NCBI GenBank assembly: GCA_003252195.1
Contig: QKFK01000182.1
Location: 1-8,579 of the forward strand
DNA: 8,579 bases
Reading direction: 5' to 3'
Source of the DNA: Rhodospirillales bacterium
GTDB lineage: Bacteria > Pseudomonadota > Alphaproteobacteria > QKFK01 > SZUA-500
Shown here: positions 1-6,472 of the stretch, in pieces
Numbering within the stretch: position 1 is the stretch's first letter
How the letters are laid out: each line of letters opens with the position of its first letter
Translations under genes and position numbers: made by a program
The notes under the pieces: generated by a model
Database searches by the model: none
Told to the model about the DNA's origin: nothing
The model's input: the letters and a program-made list of their open reading frames with translations, nothing else

Positions 1-428
1 CTCCAACAATTGATGAAGCTTTTGATGATACTTTAATGCAAAATAATCACAAAGCCTTTACCATTGAATGCGGATCTCACGATGCATACGAAGAAGAATT
101 TGTAGATATAGTTACCAATGGAATATGCAGAATTCTTAAATTATATGGAATGATTAACAATGCACATAAATGCAACAGATGTGAGACTGTCATTTTTACA
201 GAGCAGTCATTATTGCGTGCATCTGATGGTTGCTACATTACGTTCCAAAAATCAGCTGGAGAAGCATTTAAAAAAGGAGATGTTTTATACACTGAACACT
301 ACCCAACAAACTTTAACACTAAAGAGATAAAAGCTGATATTAATGGAACTATATTAAAAACTGCACCTACTCATATATTTTCTGCAGGTGACGAAGTCTT
401 ACATTATATAAAAGAAGACCATATATAA
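1..428 (+). CDS. Succinylglutamate desuccinylase/aspartoacylase family protein, C-terminal part (cut by window edge)
   Basis: The frame is open from the first complete codon at base 3 to a TAA at 426-428, so the ATG at 36 is an internal Met and the gene begins before the window. The visible 141 residues start PTIDEAFDD and contain FTIECGSH, matching the conserved TxECG segment of the AstE/AspA (zinc-dependent M14-like) family, whose Glu takes part in catalysis. The tail (KADINGTILKTAP then IFSAGDEVLHYI) resembles the small beta-barrel C-terminal domain of these enzymes. Family members hydrolyse N-acyl amino acids such as N-acetylaspartate or N-succinylglutamate in the cytoplasm. The zinc-binding N-terminal half is not visible, so the substrate cannot be assigned. 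The neighbour is convergent, with a terminator between them. The family call is fairly secure and the exact enzyme is not. Confidence 0.75.
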   Translation, partial: PTIDEAFDDTLMQNNHKAFTIECGSHDAYEEEFVDIVTNGICRILKLYGMINNAHKCNRCETVIFTEQSLLRASDGCYITFQKSAGEAFKKGDVLYTEHYPTNFNTKEIKADINGTILKTAPTHIFSAGDEVLHYIKEDHI

Positions 429-572
429 AATAAGACTATGCTAGCTCACTCTGAGTGCTCTAATTATTACCAACATTATTCGCGCAAGCTCATTTAACTG
501 CTCAAGCATATCAGCCGTGCTGAATTATCTACATCTACCAGATTACTATAGCCAGTATTACACTCAAAACAT

Positions 573-607
573 AAAAAAAGGCCCACGATACTACATGGGC
601 TTTTTTG
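573..607. terminator. Bidirectional rho-independent terminator
   Basis: The stem GCCCA (581-585) pairs with TGGGC (596-600) around a 10-base loop. It is flanked by an A-run (573-579) on the left and a T-run (601-606) on the right, which can extend the stem and serve as a U-tract on either strand. It lies about 145 bases after the aspartoacylase-like gene and 13 bases after the stop of the convergent flavoprotein gene, so it probably ends both transcripts. Confidence 0.85.
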
Positions 608-620
608 TTAGTTTTTTTTA

Positions 621-1241
621 TTATCTGATAAAATTTGTTTTAACTTTCACCACATTTTTATCTGGCTCAACACCAGCTTTTTTTCCTGCTTCGATAGTTT
701 TAATTAGCCAAGCCATGTTTTTTCCAAGCACCTGCATAATCTGCATACCCTCTTCGTCTTTTTTCACTTCTTCTGCTGTGTTTCCATGGACAATATTCCA
801 GTAGTTCGAAGATACAACAGGCATATTGTTCAATGTATAATATTTATTGAGCACATCAAACGTAGCAGTTGTTCCACCTCTTCTAGCTGAAGCAATAGCC
901 GCACCAGGTTTATAAGCCAACGCAGCTCCACCTGCTCTAAACACTCTATCTAACACAGATAATATTCTACCTGTTGGGTGAGCATAATAAACTGGAGATC
1001 CCCAAATAAAACCATCTGCATCTTTAGCTTTTTCAATAATTTCATTTACAATATCATCAATTGCACATTTATTACCATCAGCACATTTGCCACAAGCGAT
1101 ACAATCATGATAAGCACCACCACCTAATTGAATTATCTCTGAAGACACTCCGTTTTCCTCTAAAGATTTAGCAATTTCAGACAAAGCTGTATATGTACAC
1201 CCACTTTTGTGAGATGAACCATTTACCATTAAAACTTTCAT
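621..1241 (-). CDS. Flavodoxin-fold NAD(P)H:FMN oxidoreductase, iron-sulfur flavoprotein-like
   Basis: This is a predicted cytoplasmic FMN-binding flavodoxin-like reductase of 206 residues. The N-terminus MKVLMVNGSSHKSG is the first strand plus the phosphate-binding loop (GSSxxxGxT, residues 8-16), and GSPVYYAHPTG (81-91) is the second flavin-contacting loop. Between them, Cys47, Cys50, Cys53 and Cys59 form CX2CX2CX5C, followed by AIDD. This is the compact spacing that holds a 4Fe-4S cluster in archaeal iron-sulfur flavoproteins, so an Fe-S cluster is possible but inferred. The longest reading frame starts at 1262, but I choose the ATG at 1239-1241. GGAG (1250-1253) sits 8 bases before it, downstream of the upstream ATG, which has no ribosome site. 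The physiological substrate is unknown; quinones, nitro compounds or an electron-transfer partner are all possible. It lies downstream of the M32 gene on the same strand but has its own likely promoter. Confidence 0.85.
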   Translation of the reverse strand: MKVLMVNGSSHKSGCTYTALSEIAKSLEENGVSSEIIQLGGGAYHDCIACGKCADGNKCAIDDIVNEIIEKAKDADGFIWGSPVYYAHPTGRILSVLDRVFRAGGAALAYKPGAAIASARRGGTTATFDVLNKYYTLNNMPVVSSNYWNIVHGNTAEEVKKDEEGMQIMQVLGKNMAWLIKTIEAGKKAGVEPDKNVVKVKTNFIR

Positions 1242-1273
1242 TAAATTAACTCCGTTATTCATGTTCCATATGC

Positions 1274-1302
1274 GATATAGTGTAGCACAAACTTAAAAGC
1301 AA
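1274..1302 (-). promoter_or_regulatory. Sigma70-type promoter for the flavoprotein gene
   Basis: On the minus strand, TTGCTT (1297-1302) and TATATC (1274-1279) are separated by exactly 17 bases and lie 33 bases before the chosen start. The -35 box sits in the centre of an inverted repeat (AAACTTA at 1289-1295, TAAGTTT at 1308-1314), which could be an operator. The match is by eye and no start site is known. Confidence 0.5.
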
Positions 1303-1314
1303 GCCAGTAAGTTT
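1289..1314. repeat. 7-base inverted repeat around the -35 box
   Basis: AAACTTA (1289-1295) and TAAGTTT (1308-1314) are perfect inverted copies separated by 12 bases, giving a 26-base dyad. It covers the candidate -35 hexamer of the flavoprotein gene, which fits a site for a dimeric repressor. It could also be a weak hairpin after the M32 gene, though no U-tract follows on the minus strand. Confidence 0.4.
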
Positions 1315-1359
1315 AATTAAAAACATGAAATCAAGTATGGCTAATTATTCTACAAGTTT

Positions 1360-2976
1360 TTACCTATTAGAACTATTTAAATTACGCTTAGTAATAAACA
1401 TTTCTCTTTTAATATCACCATCCAAATACCTGTTTTTGATATTATTTTTGTGAGCTTCTGCAGATAATGGCTTACCAGTAACGCTTTTGATAATATCGTT
1501 AGCATCTAACAAAGACGCTTTAGTATAAACATTGGCAGTAAGCCATTCAACTATTGGAACAAAACTCTTACCATTAAGAGCAGACAAGATATTAGGATTA
1601 TCTTTTTTTGCTTTTTCCATCAATTGTGCTGAGGCAAGCGTGCCATAAAAATAGTTAGGGAAATAGCCTATTTGCCCACTAAACCAGTGAATATCTTGCA
1701 GGCAGCCATCTGCATCATTTTTAACATCTGTGCCCAAAAGCTCTTTGGTTTGCTTATTCCATTCTTTAGGCAAATCTTTAACCATTAAATTACCATCAAT
1801 AAGCTCACGACCTAATTTATATCTTAATATTAAATGCAATGGGTAATTCACTTCGTCGGCGGGCATACGCAATGTTCCATCTTTTACCTTATTCATCTTA
1901 TTAAAGATAGTCTCTGGTGTAATGTTAGGATTATCAACACCTAAGTCTTCTTTTAAAACTTTATCTAAAAAAACTGCAAATTCTTTACTTCTGCCAACCT
2001 GATTTTGCATAAACAAAGACATTGTTTCATCCATTGCCTGTGAAGAAATATTAGAAACCAAATGATCTTTATTCATCTCTGGCAAATTCATTCTATAAAG
2101 AGCGTGACCTGTTTCATGCACGGCATACATTACTGCTGATGATATAAAATCTTTTTCATTATAACTAATGGTTATTCTAACGTCATCTTTATCCCCCAAG
2201 CACAATGGATGAGCAGCCTCACCTAACTCACCTTTAAACCCCATATAACCTGAAATAGCTTTAACTAGCTTTTTTTGAGTACACAAATCCATATTCCAAG
2301 TTTCTTCTGGAACATCCGTAACAGACTTTTGCTTATCTTTGATAAGTGGAACAATATTCTTAGTAAAAGCCTCAATATCTGCTACCAATGGAGTTAAATC
2401 CTTTGTCCTTAACCCTGGAGACAACTCATCCATAAGTGCATCATATGGTGATATAAGTCCAATTTGTTTTGCTCTTGCAGAACCTAGGTTACGAGTAAAT
2501 GCAACCAACTTTTCAAAGCTGTTTTCAACCTTAGAGAAATCTGAATATTTTCTAGCATTTTCCCAATTTCTTTCTGATGATACCACTCTAATCATTTGCA
2601 TCAAGTGCCCATAAACAGACGTAGCCTTAGCGTGCTTTCTTAAGTGTGTTAACATCCTGCGATTAGCAAGTGTTTCTTCATTAAGTAATGCAGAACCTGA
2701 TTTAAGCTCATCACCAAGTTCTTTACTAACCAATACATTATGTTGTCTTATTCTTGAAACTCCTAGACGAGCCGCGCTTATCCCTCTTTGCAAGCTAGTT
2801 TTTGCAGTAACAAAGTCCCATATTCGCCAATCTCTCTCTTTAAGCATCTTACATACTTTAGCTGAAAGATTGTTTTCTTTAACACTTGTTATTATTTCTT
2901 TTAAAATTGGATATGCTGGTCCATTTTTCCCCACAATCGAGCTAACACCCGATGAAAATATCTTATTTGCATCCAT
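1360..2976 (-). CDS. M32 family metallocarboxypeptidase (thermostable carboxypeptidase 1 type)
   Basis: This is a cytoplasmic zinc carboxypeptidase that removes C-terminal residues from peptides, 538 residues from the chosen start (family usually about 500). The zinc site HETGH is at residues 287-291. A Glu at 317, 30 residues after the first His, matches the spacing of the third ligand in the Pyrococcus enzyme. Other family blocks are SPYDALMDELSPG (176-188), DVRITISYNE just before HETGH, RMPADEVNYPLHLILRY (370-386) and HWFSGQIGYFPNY (430-442). The motif usually written HESQS reads DETMS here (from 316): the Glu is kept but the preceding His is Asp. The N-terminal 120 residues are divergent. 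I take ATG 2974-2976 because GGGGG (2983-2987) lies 6 bases before it. The longer frame to 3009 starts inside the -10 box of the promoter and cannot be used. It is divergent from the protoporphyrinogen oxidase gene. Confidence 0.93.
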   Translation of the reverse strand: MDANKIFSSGVSSIVGKNGPAYPILKEIITSVKENNLSAKVCKMLKERDWRIWDFVTAKTSLQRGISAARLGVSRIRQHNVLVSKELGDELKSGSALLNEETLANRRMLTHLRKHAKATSVYGHLMQMIRVVSSERNWENARKYSDFSKVENSFEKLVAFTRNLGSARAKQIGLISPYDALMDELSPGLRTKDLTPLVADIEAFTKNIVPLIKDKQKSVTDVPEETWNMDLCTQKKLVKAISGYMGFKGELGEAAHPLCLGDKDDVRITISYNEKDFISSAVMYAVHETGHALYRMNLPEMNKDHLVSNISSQAMDETMSLFMQNQVGRSKEFAVFLDKVLKEDLGVDNPNITPETIFNKMNKVKDGTLRMPADEVNYPLHLILRYKLGRELIDGNLMVKDLPKEWNKQTKELLGTDVKNDADGCLQDIHWFSGQIGYFPNYFYGTLASAQLMEKAKKDNPNILSALNGKSFVPIVEWLTANVYTKASLLDANDIIKSVTGKPLSAEAHKNNIKNRYLDGDIKREMFITKRNLNSSNR

Positions 2977-3007
2977 ATTGCACCCCCATGCTATACATAA
3001 CAATAGC

Positions 3008-3035
3008 ATTATATAAGCAAAATATTATTCGTCAA
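3008..3035 (-). promoter_or_regulatory. Sigma70 promoter for the M32 carboxypeptidase gene
   Basis: On the minus strand, TTGACG (3030-3035) and a perfect TATAAT (3008-3013) are separated by 16 bases. Transcription should start near 3001, giving a leader of about 25 bases with the ribosome site GGGGG in it. This near-consensus match implies strong expression and fixes the translation start at 2976. Confidence 0.75.
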
Positions 3036-3044
3036 GTTTTTGTC

Positions 3045-3050
3045 TATAAT
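3045..3050 (+). promoter_or_regulatory. Candidate -10 box for the protoporphyrinogen oxidase gene
   Basis: A perfect TATAAT lies 78 bases before the TTG start, on the opposite strand and just upstream of the carboxypeptidase promoter. No good -35 is visible 16-18 bases upstream (the region reads around ATATTATTC). The promoter would therefore be weak or activator-dependent and would overlap the divergent one. This is a tentative call. Confidence 0.35.
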
Positions 3051-3127
3051 ATTTGTTATCGTTTTTTATTGCCTTAATAGGTGGGCAGTTTTAATATGTC
3101 TGTAACAAGCGTATAAGGAGTTTAATT

Positions 3128-4486
3128 TTGCAGAAAATTGTTATTATTGGTGGTGGGATATCTGGCTTATCTTTGGCTTGGTTTTTGAGTAAATCTAACA
3201 AATACGAAATAAAGCTACTTGAAGCAGATGATGATATAGGCGGCAAAATAAAAACCATAAAAACAACAGATGGCTTTATAGTAGAAGCAGGCCCCAACAC
3301 CGTTTTACAAAAGTTTGGCAAGAAAGAAGATGCTCTCGGACGCCTGATAGATGACCTAAAAATCAGTAACACGCTTATAACAGCTAACGAAGTTGCAAAT
3401 AATCGTTTTATTGTTAAAAACAAAAAGCTACGAGCTGTACCTCGCACTCCTTTGGGGCTCATTACCAGCCCTTTATTTTCACTCCTTGGTAAAGCACGTA
3501 TTACACTTGAGCCATTTATTAAACCAGCAGAAAAAGAAGAAACCATTAAAGAATTTGTTATTCGCAGACTAGGGCAAGAATTCTATGATTATTCTATTGA
3601 ACCATTTATTTCTGGCGTTCATGCAGGAAATTCATCAAAACTATCTGTTCAATCAGCAGTACCAAAGATATATGAATTAGAGCAAAAACATGGCTCATTA
3701 ATTAAGGCCGCTTTAGCTATGAGGCAAATTGGAAAAGATACTGGTGCGCCGAAAGGCAGAATGATATCTTTTATTGATGGACTAAACACAATAACAGACG
3801 CAATAAGAAAACAACTACCCCAAGACACAATAACAACTAACACCATTGTAAAATCCATATCAAAAAACGATAAAAAATGGGAAATACATACAAACCACGC
3901 CACATATCAAGCAGATAAAATTGTATTTTCTACCCCGTCTTTAGAAACAGCAAATATATTAGAAAGTTACTCAAATAAATCAGCGGATATATTAAAAAAA
4001 ATAGAATACGCCCCTATCGTTGTTTGTGCATTAAGCTACCCTAAGAGCGCCATTAAGCACAAAATGAACGGATATGGCTTCTTAGTTCCACGCAAAGAAA
4101 ACATCCGAATACTTGGCTGCCTTTTCTCTCACAACATATTCACAGACAAAGCCCCTGATAACAAAGCCCTATTAACTTGTTTCATTGGTGGAGCAACAGA
4201 CAGAACAGCTACAAGCCTAAGCGAAACAGAGATAACAGAAACAATAAACAACGAATTAAAACATTTACTTGGTCACAACAGTGAGCCAGAAGTTATATAT
4301 TTCAAAAAATATGACAGAGCAATTCCACAATATCAGATTGGACACAAAGGCATACTAAGTGACCTTTATACTGAACTACCAGAAAGCGAGAACATATACT
4401 TTTGCTCTAATTGGAACAATGGACTATCTGTAGCAGATTGTATTAAAAATTCTGAGAATATAGCTCAAAAGATAAACCTTATATAA
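3128..4486 (+). CDS. hemG: Protoporphyrinogen oxidase (HemG/HemY type, FAD-dependent)
   Basis: This enzyme oxidises protoporphyrinogen IX to protoporphyrin IX with oxygen and FAD, the penultimate step of heme synthesis, usually at the inner membrane face. The protein is 452 residues, normal for the family. The FAD Rossmann motif GGGISG is at residues 8-13 with the ribose-binding Glu32, followed by DIGGK (36-40) and EAGPN (53-57). The block with RAVPRTPLGLITSPLFS (102-118) and the RRLGQEFYDYSIEPFISGVHAGN-type stretch (146-168) are characteristic of this oxidase rather than of other amine oxidases. GLSVADCI (432-439) is the C-terminal FAD segment. Translation starts at TTG 3128-3130: AAGGAG (3115-3120) lies 7 bases upstream, and no ATG fits. 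The Gram-positive coproporphyrinogen oxidase (CgoX) belongs to the same family and cannot be excluded by reading alone. The repeat-protein gene follows 73 bases downstream on the same strand with no terminator between. Confidence 0.9.
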   Translation: MQKIVIIGGGISGLSLAWFLSKSNKYEIKLLEADDDIGGKIKTIKTTDGFIVEAGPNTVLQKFGKKEDALGRLIDDLKISNTLITANEVANNRFIVKNKKLRAVPRTPLGLITSPLFSLLGKARITLEPFIKPAEKEETIKEFVIRRLGQEFYDYSIEPFISGVHAGNSSKLSVQSAVPKIYELEQKHGSLIKAALAMRQIGKDTGAPKGRMISFIDGLNTITDAIRKQLPQDTITTNTIVKSISKNDKKWEIHTNHATYQADKIVFSTPSLETANILESYSNKSADILKKIEYAPIVVCALSYPKSAIKHKMNGYGFLVPRKENIRILGCLFSHNIFTDKAPDNKALLTCFIGGATDRTATSLSETEITETINNELKHLLGHNSEPEVIYFKKYDRAIPQYQIGHKGILSDLYTELPESENIYFCSNWNNGLSVADCIKNSENIAQKINLI

Positions 4487-4497
4487 ACACTAACTAT

Positions 4498-4503
4498 TTG
4501 ACA
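4498..4503 (+). promoter_or_regulatory. Isolated -35-like TTGACA before the repeat-protein gene
   Basis: A perfect TTGACA lies between the oxidase gene and the 277-residue protein gene. At 17 bases downstream the sequence is GACTCT (4521-4526), a poor -10. Transcription of the repeat-protein gene may therefore depend on read-through from the oxidase gene, or on an atypical promoter here. Confidence 0.25.
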
Positions 4504-4559
4504 TTAAAATAAAAATATGTGACTCTAGTAGTAATGGATGTTTTTGGGTTGAGGTTTTT

Positions 4560-5393
4560 ATGCCAGACAAAAAAGATATAGTTCGATTTCTAGAATATAT
4601 CAGAGATGTTCTTGATACTATAAAGAACCATGAATCCATTCTTGAATTTTCTAACAAATTATTCAAAATCTCTAAGGAACACCAAGAATACACCAAGCCT
4701 ATTGTCTTTGCTTTAGCTAAGGTTTCTGAGAGTAAATATAATGACTGGATGTCTTTAATGACCATATCCAATCACTTATTGCGCATGACTGAAAACCACG
4801 CAGAATTGATTGATGATATATTTTATGCGCAATTAAAAACGTCTGACAATCCCAATAATGGTTGGGGCACAATTCCTGAAACTGAAGAAGACGGCAGAAC
4901 CGTGTCAGGCAATTCATTATCAACATTATCAGATAACATTACTGACTTAGCTATAAAAAACCCTGCATCTCTTGCTAAAAAGGCTATCTCAGCTAACATA
5001 AAAATATCTCGCCACAAAGATAACAACTGGGCGTCTATTGATAAGATTTCAAAAAATATAAACCGCATCGTAAGAGCAGATGCAGAATTAGCACCAGAGG
5101 CTCTTAAAGCTCAAGAAACTTTATCAGAGAACAAGAGTAGTGAACATTCTCTTCTAGCTGAAATATCGGATAACATATCTAGACTTGTCGACGCAAAACC
5201 TGAGATATTTATGGATGCTATTGAAGTGCAAATCAAACTCTTCAAACGCAATAAAAACAACCAGTCAAAACAAAAAATATGCACTACCATATTAAAAATA
5301 GCTAAAAGAGAAAAAGACAAAGAAAAATATGATGAACTATACGAGCATATTAAAAATGCAGTTGGCAAAGAAAACATGCCAAAAGGTTTCTAA
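4560..5393 (+). CDS. Unrecognised alpha-helical tandem-repeat protein
   Basis: I do not recognise this 277-residue protein. It has no signal peptide or membrane segment, is rich in Lys, Asn, Asp, Glu, Ser and Ile, and reads as almost entirely helical and soluble. It contains about five copies of a unit of 38-40 residues, at roughly 25-62, 63-101, 118-156, 157-196 and 197-235, with a partial sixth after 236. The shared pattern is a Ser-Ile/Leu start, then IS.NI..I/L, then a Glu/Ala-Pro-rich turn and A(I/L).AQ(I/L)K(L/I)S, ending in charged or Asn-rich residues. A Trp starts units 2 and 4. A Gly/Thr/Glu-rich linker (about 102-117) interrupts the array. This suggests a two-helix solenoid used for protein binding. 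The ATG is preceded by GAGG (4551-4554) with a 5-base spacer. It may be co-transcribed with the protoporphyrinogen oxidase gene, but no functional link can be inferred. Confidence 0.8.
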   Translation: MPDKKDIVRFLEYIRDVLDTIKNHESILEFSNKLFKISKEHQEYTKPIVFALAKVSESKYNDWMSLMTISNHLLRMTENHAELIDDIFYAQLKTSDNPNNGWGTIPETEEDGRTVSGNSLSTLSDNITDLAIKNPASLAKKAISANIKISRHKDNNWASIDKISKNINRIVRADAELAPEALKAQETLSENKSSEHSLLAEISDNISRLVDAKPEIFMDAIEVQIKLFKRNKNNQSKQKICTTILKIAKREKDKEKYDELYEHIKNAVGKENMPKGF

Positions 5394-5708
5394 AGTACTT
5401 ACCATAACACTCAATCCAACCTAACTTTATCTCCACCACAAATACTCACATCAAGACTGTGTTTAAACAAAGTTACTTTAGCATGTTAGGTACAACACAT
5501 AAAACCGCCACCCTACCTAAGTAGGTTAATATCGTTATAGACAATCGATCAACCTATGTTTCTCTAAACAAGCATGTCCCTAGACACTATATCAAACAAA
5601 AAAAAGAGAGCATGTTTCCATGCTCTCTGCCCTCCACTGGTATTATATCAAAACAAATTCTGCCCTCAAACTTGCACCCTCCATGATACATACCAGAGAC
5701 TATTTCAA
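5394..5708. other. Intergenic region between convergent genes
   Basis: No gene is supported in these 315 bases. They hold the terminator at 5598-5628, the near-palindrome ACCTAAGTAGGT (5515-5526), a distant inverted pair ACCTAAC (5419-5425) and GTTAGGT (5485-5491), and the palindrome TGTTTAAACA (5459-5468). Just after the acetyltransferase stop, CTGGTAT (5637-5643) and ATACCAG (5690-5696) form a 7-base inverted pair, and CTGCCCTC occurs twice (5627-5634 and 5660-5667). No terminator of standard form is seen for the plus-strand repeat-protein gene. A small RNA is possible but not supported. Confidence 0.4.
5598..5628 (-). terminator. Strong rho-independent terminator of the acetyltransferase gene
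   Basis: A perfect 10-base stem AGAGAGCATG (5605-5614) pairs with CATGCTCTCT (5619-5628). On the minus strand the loop is GAAA, a stable GNRA tetraloop, and a run of seven T follows (complement of 5598-5604). It lies about 80 bases past the acetyltransferase stop. The right side has no T-run, so it does not serve the plus strand well. Confidence 0.9.
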
Positions 5709-6353
5709 CTACGCAGGATCTTTTTGATGTTTGCGCACCTCATTCAAATAATCATGCACACCTGGTCTATCCCAGTCACCTTCAGGCCTAATTAACTGCA
5801 TAGGTGATGAGAATATATCTAACTTATCCTCGGCTGGCTCCAAATCTGCCCATATTGGCAAATATTCATGTCCTGCCCACTCAAATGGAGCAACATCTTC
5901 CATTTGCCTGTAACCAAACTGACGCCAAAACAACAAAAAACGCTTCTGGCAGTGTCCATACAATTTTGTATAGCCCTTGCGCCTGCACAAATCCACAGCA
6001 GAACCAGCCAATTCATGAGCCACTTTTTTACCACGATATGGTTTTAACACGGCTAATCGCTCTAATTTCGCAAATGAGTTAAAATACCTCACACGCATAG
6101 TTCCAACAGGCTCACCTCCAACCGTTGCCAACAAATGGGTTGAAGAAAAATCATTCCCATCAAATTCTTCGCAATATGGAGAATTCTGTTCACCTATATA
6201 AACAGCAGACCTAATAGCCACAGATTGAACATATTCCTCTGTTGATGATACGACAAATACCATAACATCATCATCGTTATTACTTAACGCATTAGTAGTT
6301 TGCTTACCACTTTTAAGCGTTTTAGATAAGTCACTATTTCTTAATAAAAACAT
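5709..6353 (-). CDS. GNAT family N-acetyltransferase
   Basis: This is a predicted acetyl-CoA-dependent N-acyltransferase of 214 residues from the chosen start, with the GNAT core at about 35-150 (AIRSAVYIGEQ, then THLLATVGGEPVGTMRVRYF, FAKLERLAVLKPYRG, and the final FWRQFGY). The acetyl-CoA loop, normally [QR]xxGx[GA], reads RGKKVA here, so the central Gly is Lys. A C-terminal extension of about 60 residues (from HEYLPIWADLEP, containing PEGDWDRPGVHD) follows the core and recalls GNATs of the MSMEG_0567/Sll0786 type, though that match is from memory. The substrate is unknown. The frame opens with TTG at 6410, but the -10 box lies at 6402-6407, so that start is not possible. ATG at 6365 or 6353 are the candidates. 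I prefer 6353 because the purine-rich GGGCGG lies just before it, but the start is uncertain. It is divergent from a LysR gene and probably controlled by it. Confidence 0.85.
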   Translation of the reverse strand: MFLLRNSDLSKTLKSGKQTTNALSNNDDDVMVFVVSSTEEYVQSVAIRSAVYIGEQNSPYCEEFDGNDFSSTHLLATVGGEPVGTMRVRYFNSFAKLERLAVLKPYRGKKVAHELAGSAVDLCRRKGYTKLYGHCQKRFLLFWRQFGYRQMEDVAPFEWAGHEYLPIWADLEPAEDKLDIFSSPMQLIRPEGDWDRPGVHDYLNEVRKHQKDPA

Positions 6354-6472
6354 TACCGCCCACATAAAGTTGTTGCATATACATCCAGTTCTTATATAGT
6401 CAGTATACAACAGAATTGGGAAAAACCCGTTATACTAAGTTTGTTTACCTGATATACATGAGAGTATCACAC
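6354..6472. promoter_or_regulatory. Shared divergent control region of the GNAT and LysR genes
   Basis: Two TATACT boxes face opposite ways: AGTATA at 6402-6407 (a -10 toward the acetyltransferase) and TATACT at 6431-6436 (a -10 toward the LysR gene). They are 23 bases apart, so each promoter's -35 position lies next to the other's -10. Both -35 positions are poor (ACGGGT and CAACAG), as expected for promoters that need an activator. A GGG-AAAAA-CCC dyad (6418-6428) lies between them. This layout is typical of a LysR regulator that controls itself and a divergent target. The binding site itself is inferred. Confidence 0.5.

Noticed and set aside
429..572. Possible small RNA or attachment site after the aspartoacylase-like gene
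   Set aside because: Only short hairpins are present (TCAGC-CGT-GCTGA at 511-523 and CACTC-T-GAGTG at 447-457), with no promoter, no U-tract and no repeat partner elsewhere in the window.
517..804. Plus-strand reading frame of 95 codons
   Set aside because: It runs through the terminator at 573-607 and lies antisense to the flavoprotein gene. The composition is Phe/Ser/Thr-rich, as expected of an antisense shadow, and there is no ribosome site.
3091..3546. Minus-strand reading frame of 151 codons
   Set aside because: It is antisense to the start of the protoporphyrinogen oxidase gene, whose motifs are unmistakable. The product is low-complexity and Ser/Leu-rich.
5574..5795. Plus-strand reading frame of 73 codons
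   Set aside because: It crosses the strong terminator at 5598-5628 and then runs antisense into the acetyltransferase gene. No family resemblance.
6416..6472. N-terminal extension of the LysR gene from TTG
   Set aside because: The likely -10 box (6431-6436) lies inside this stretch, and the GAGAG ribosome site points to the ATG at 6473. The remaining protein has the normal family length.
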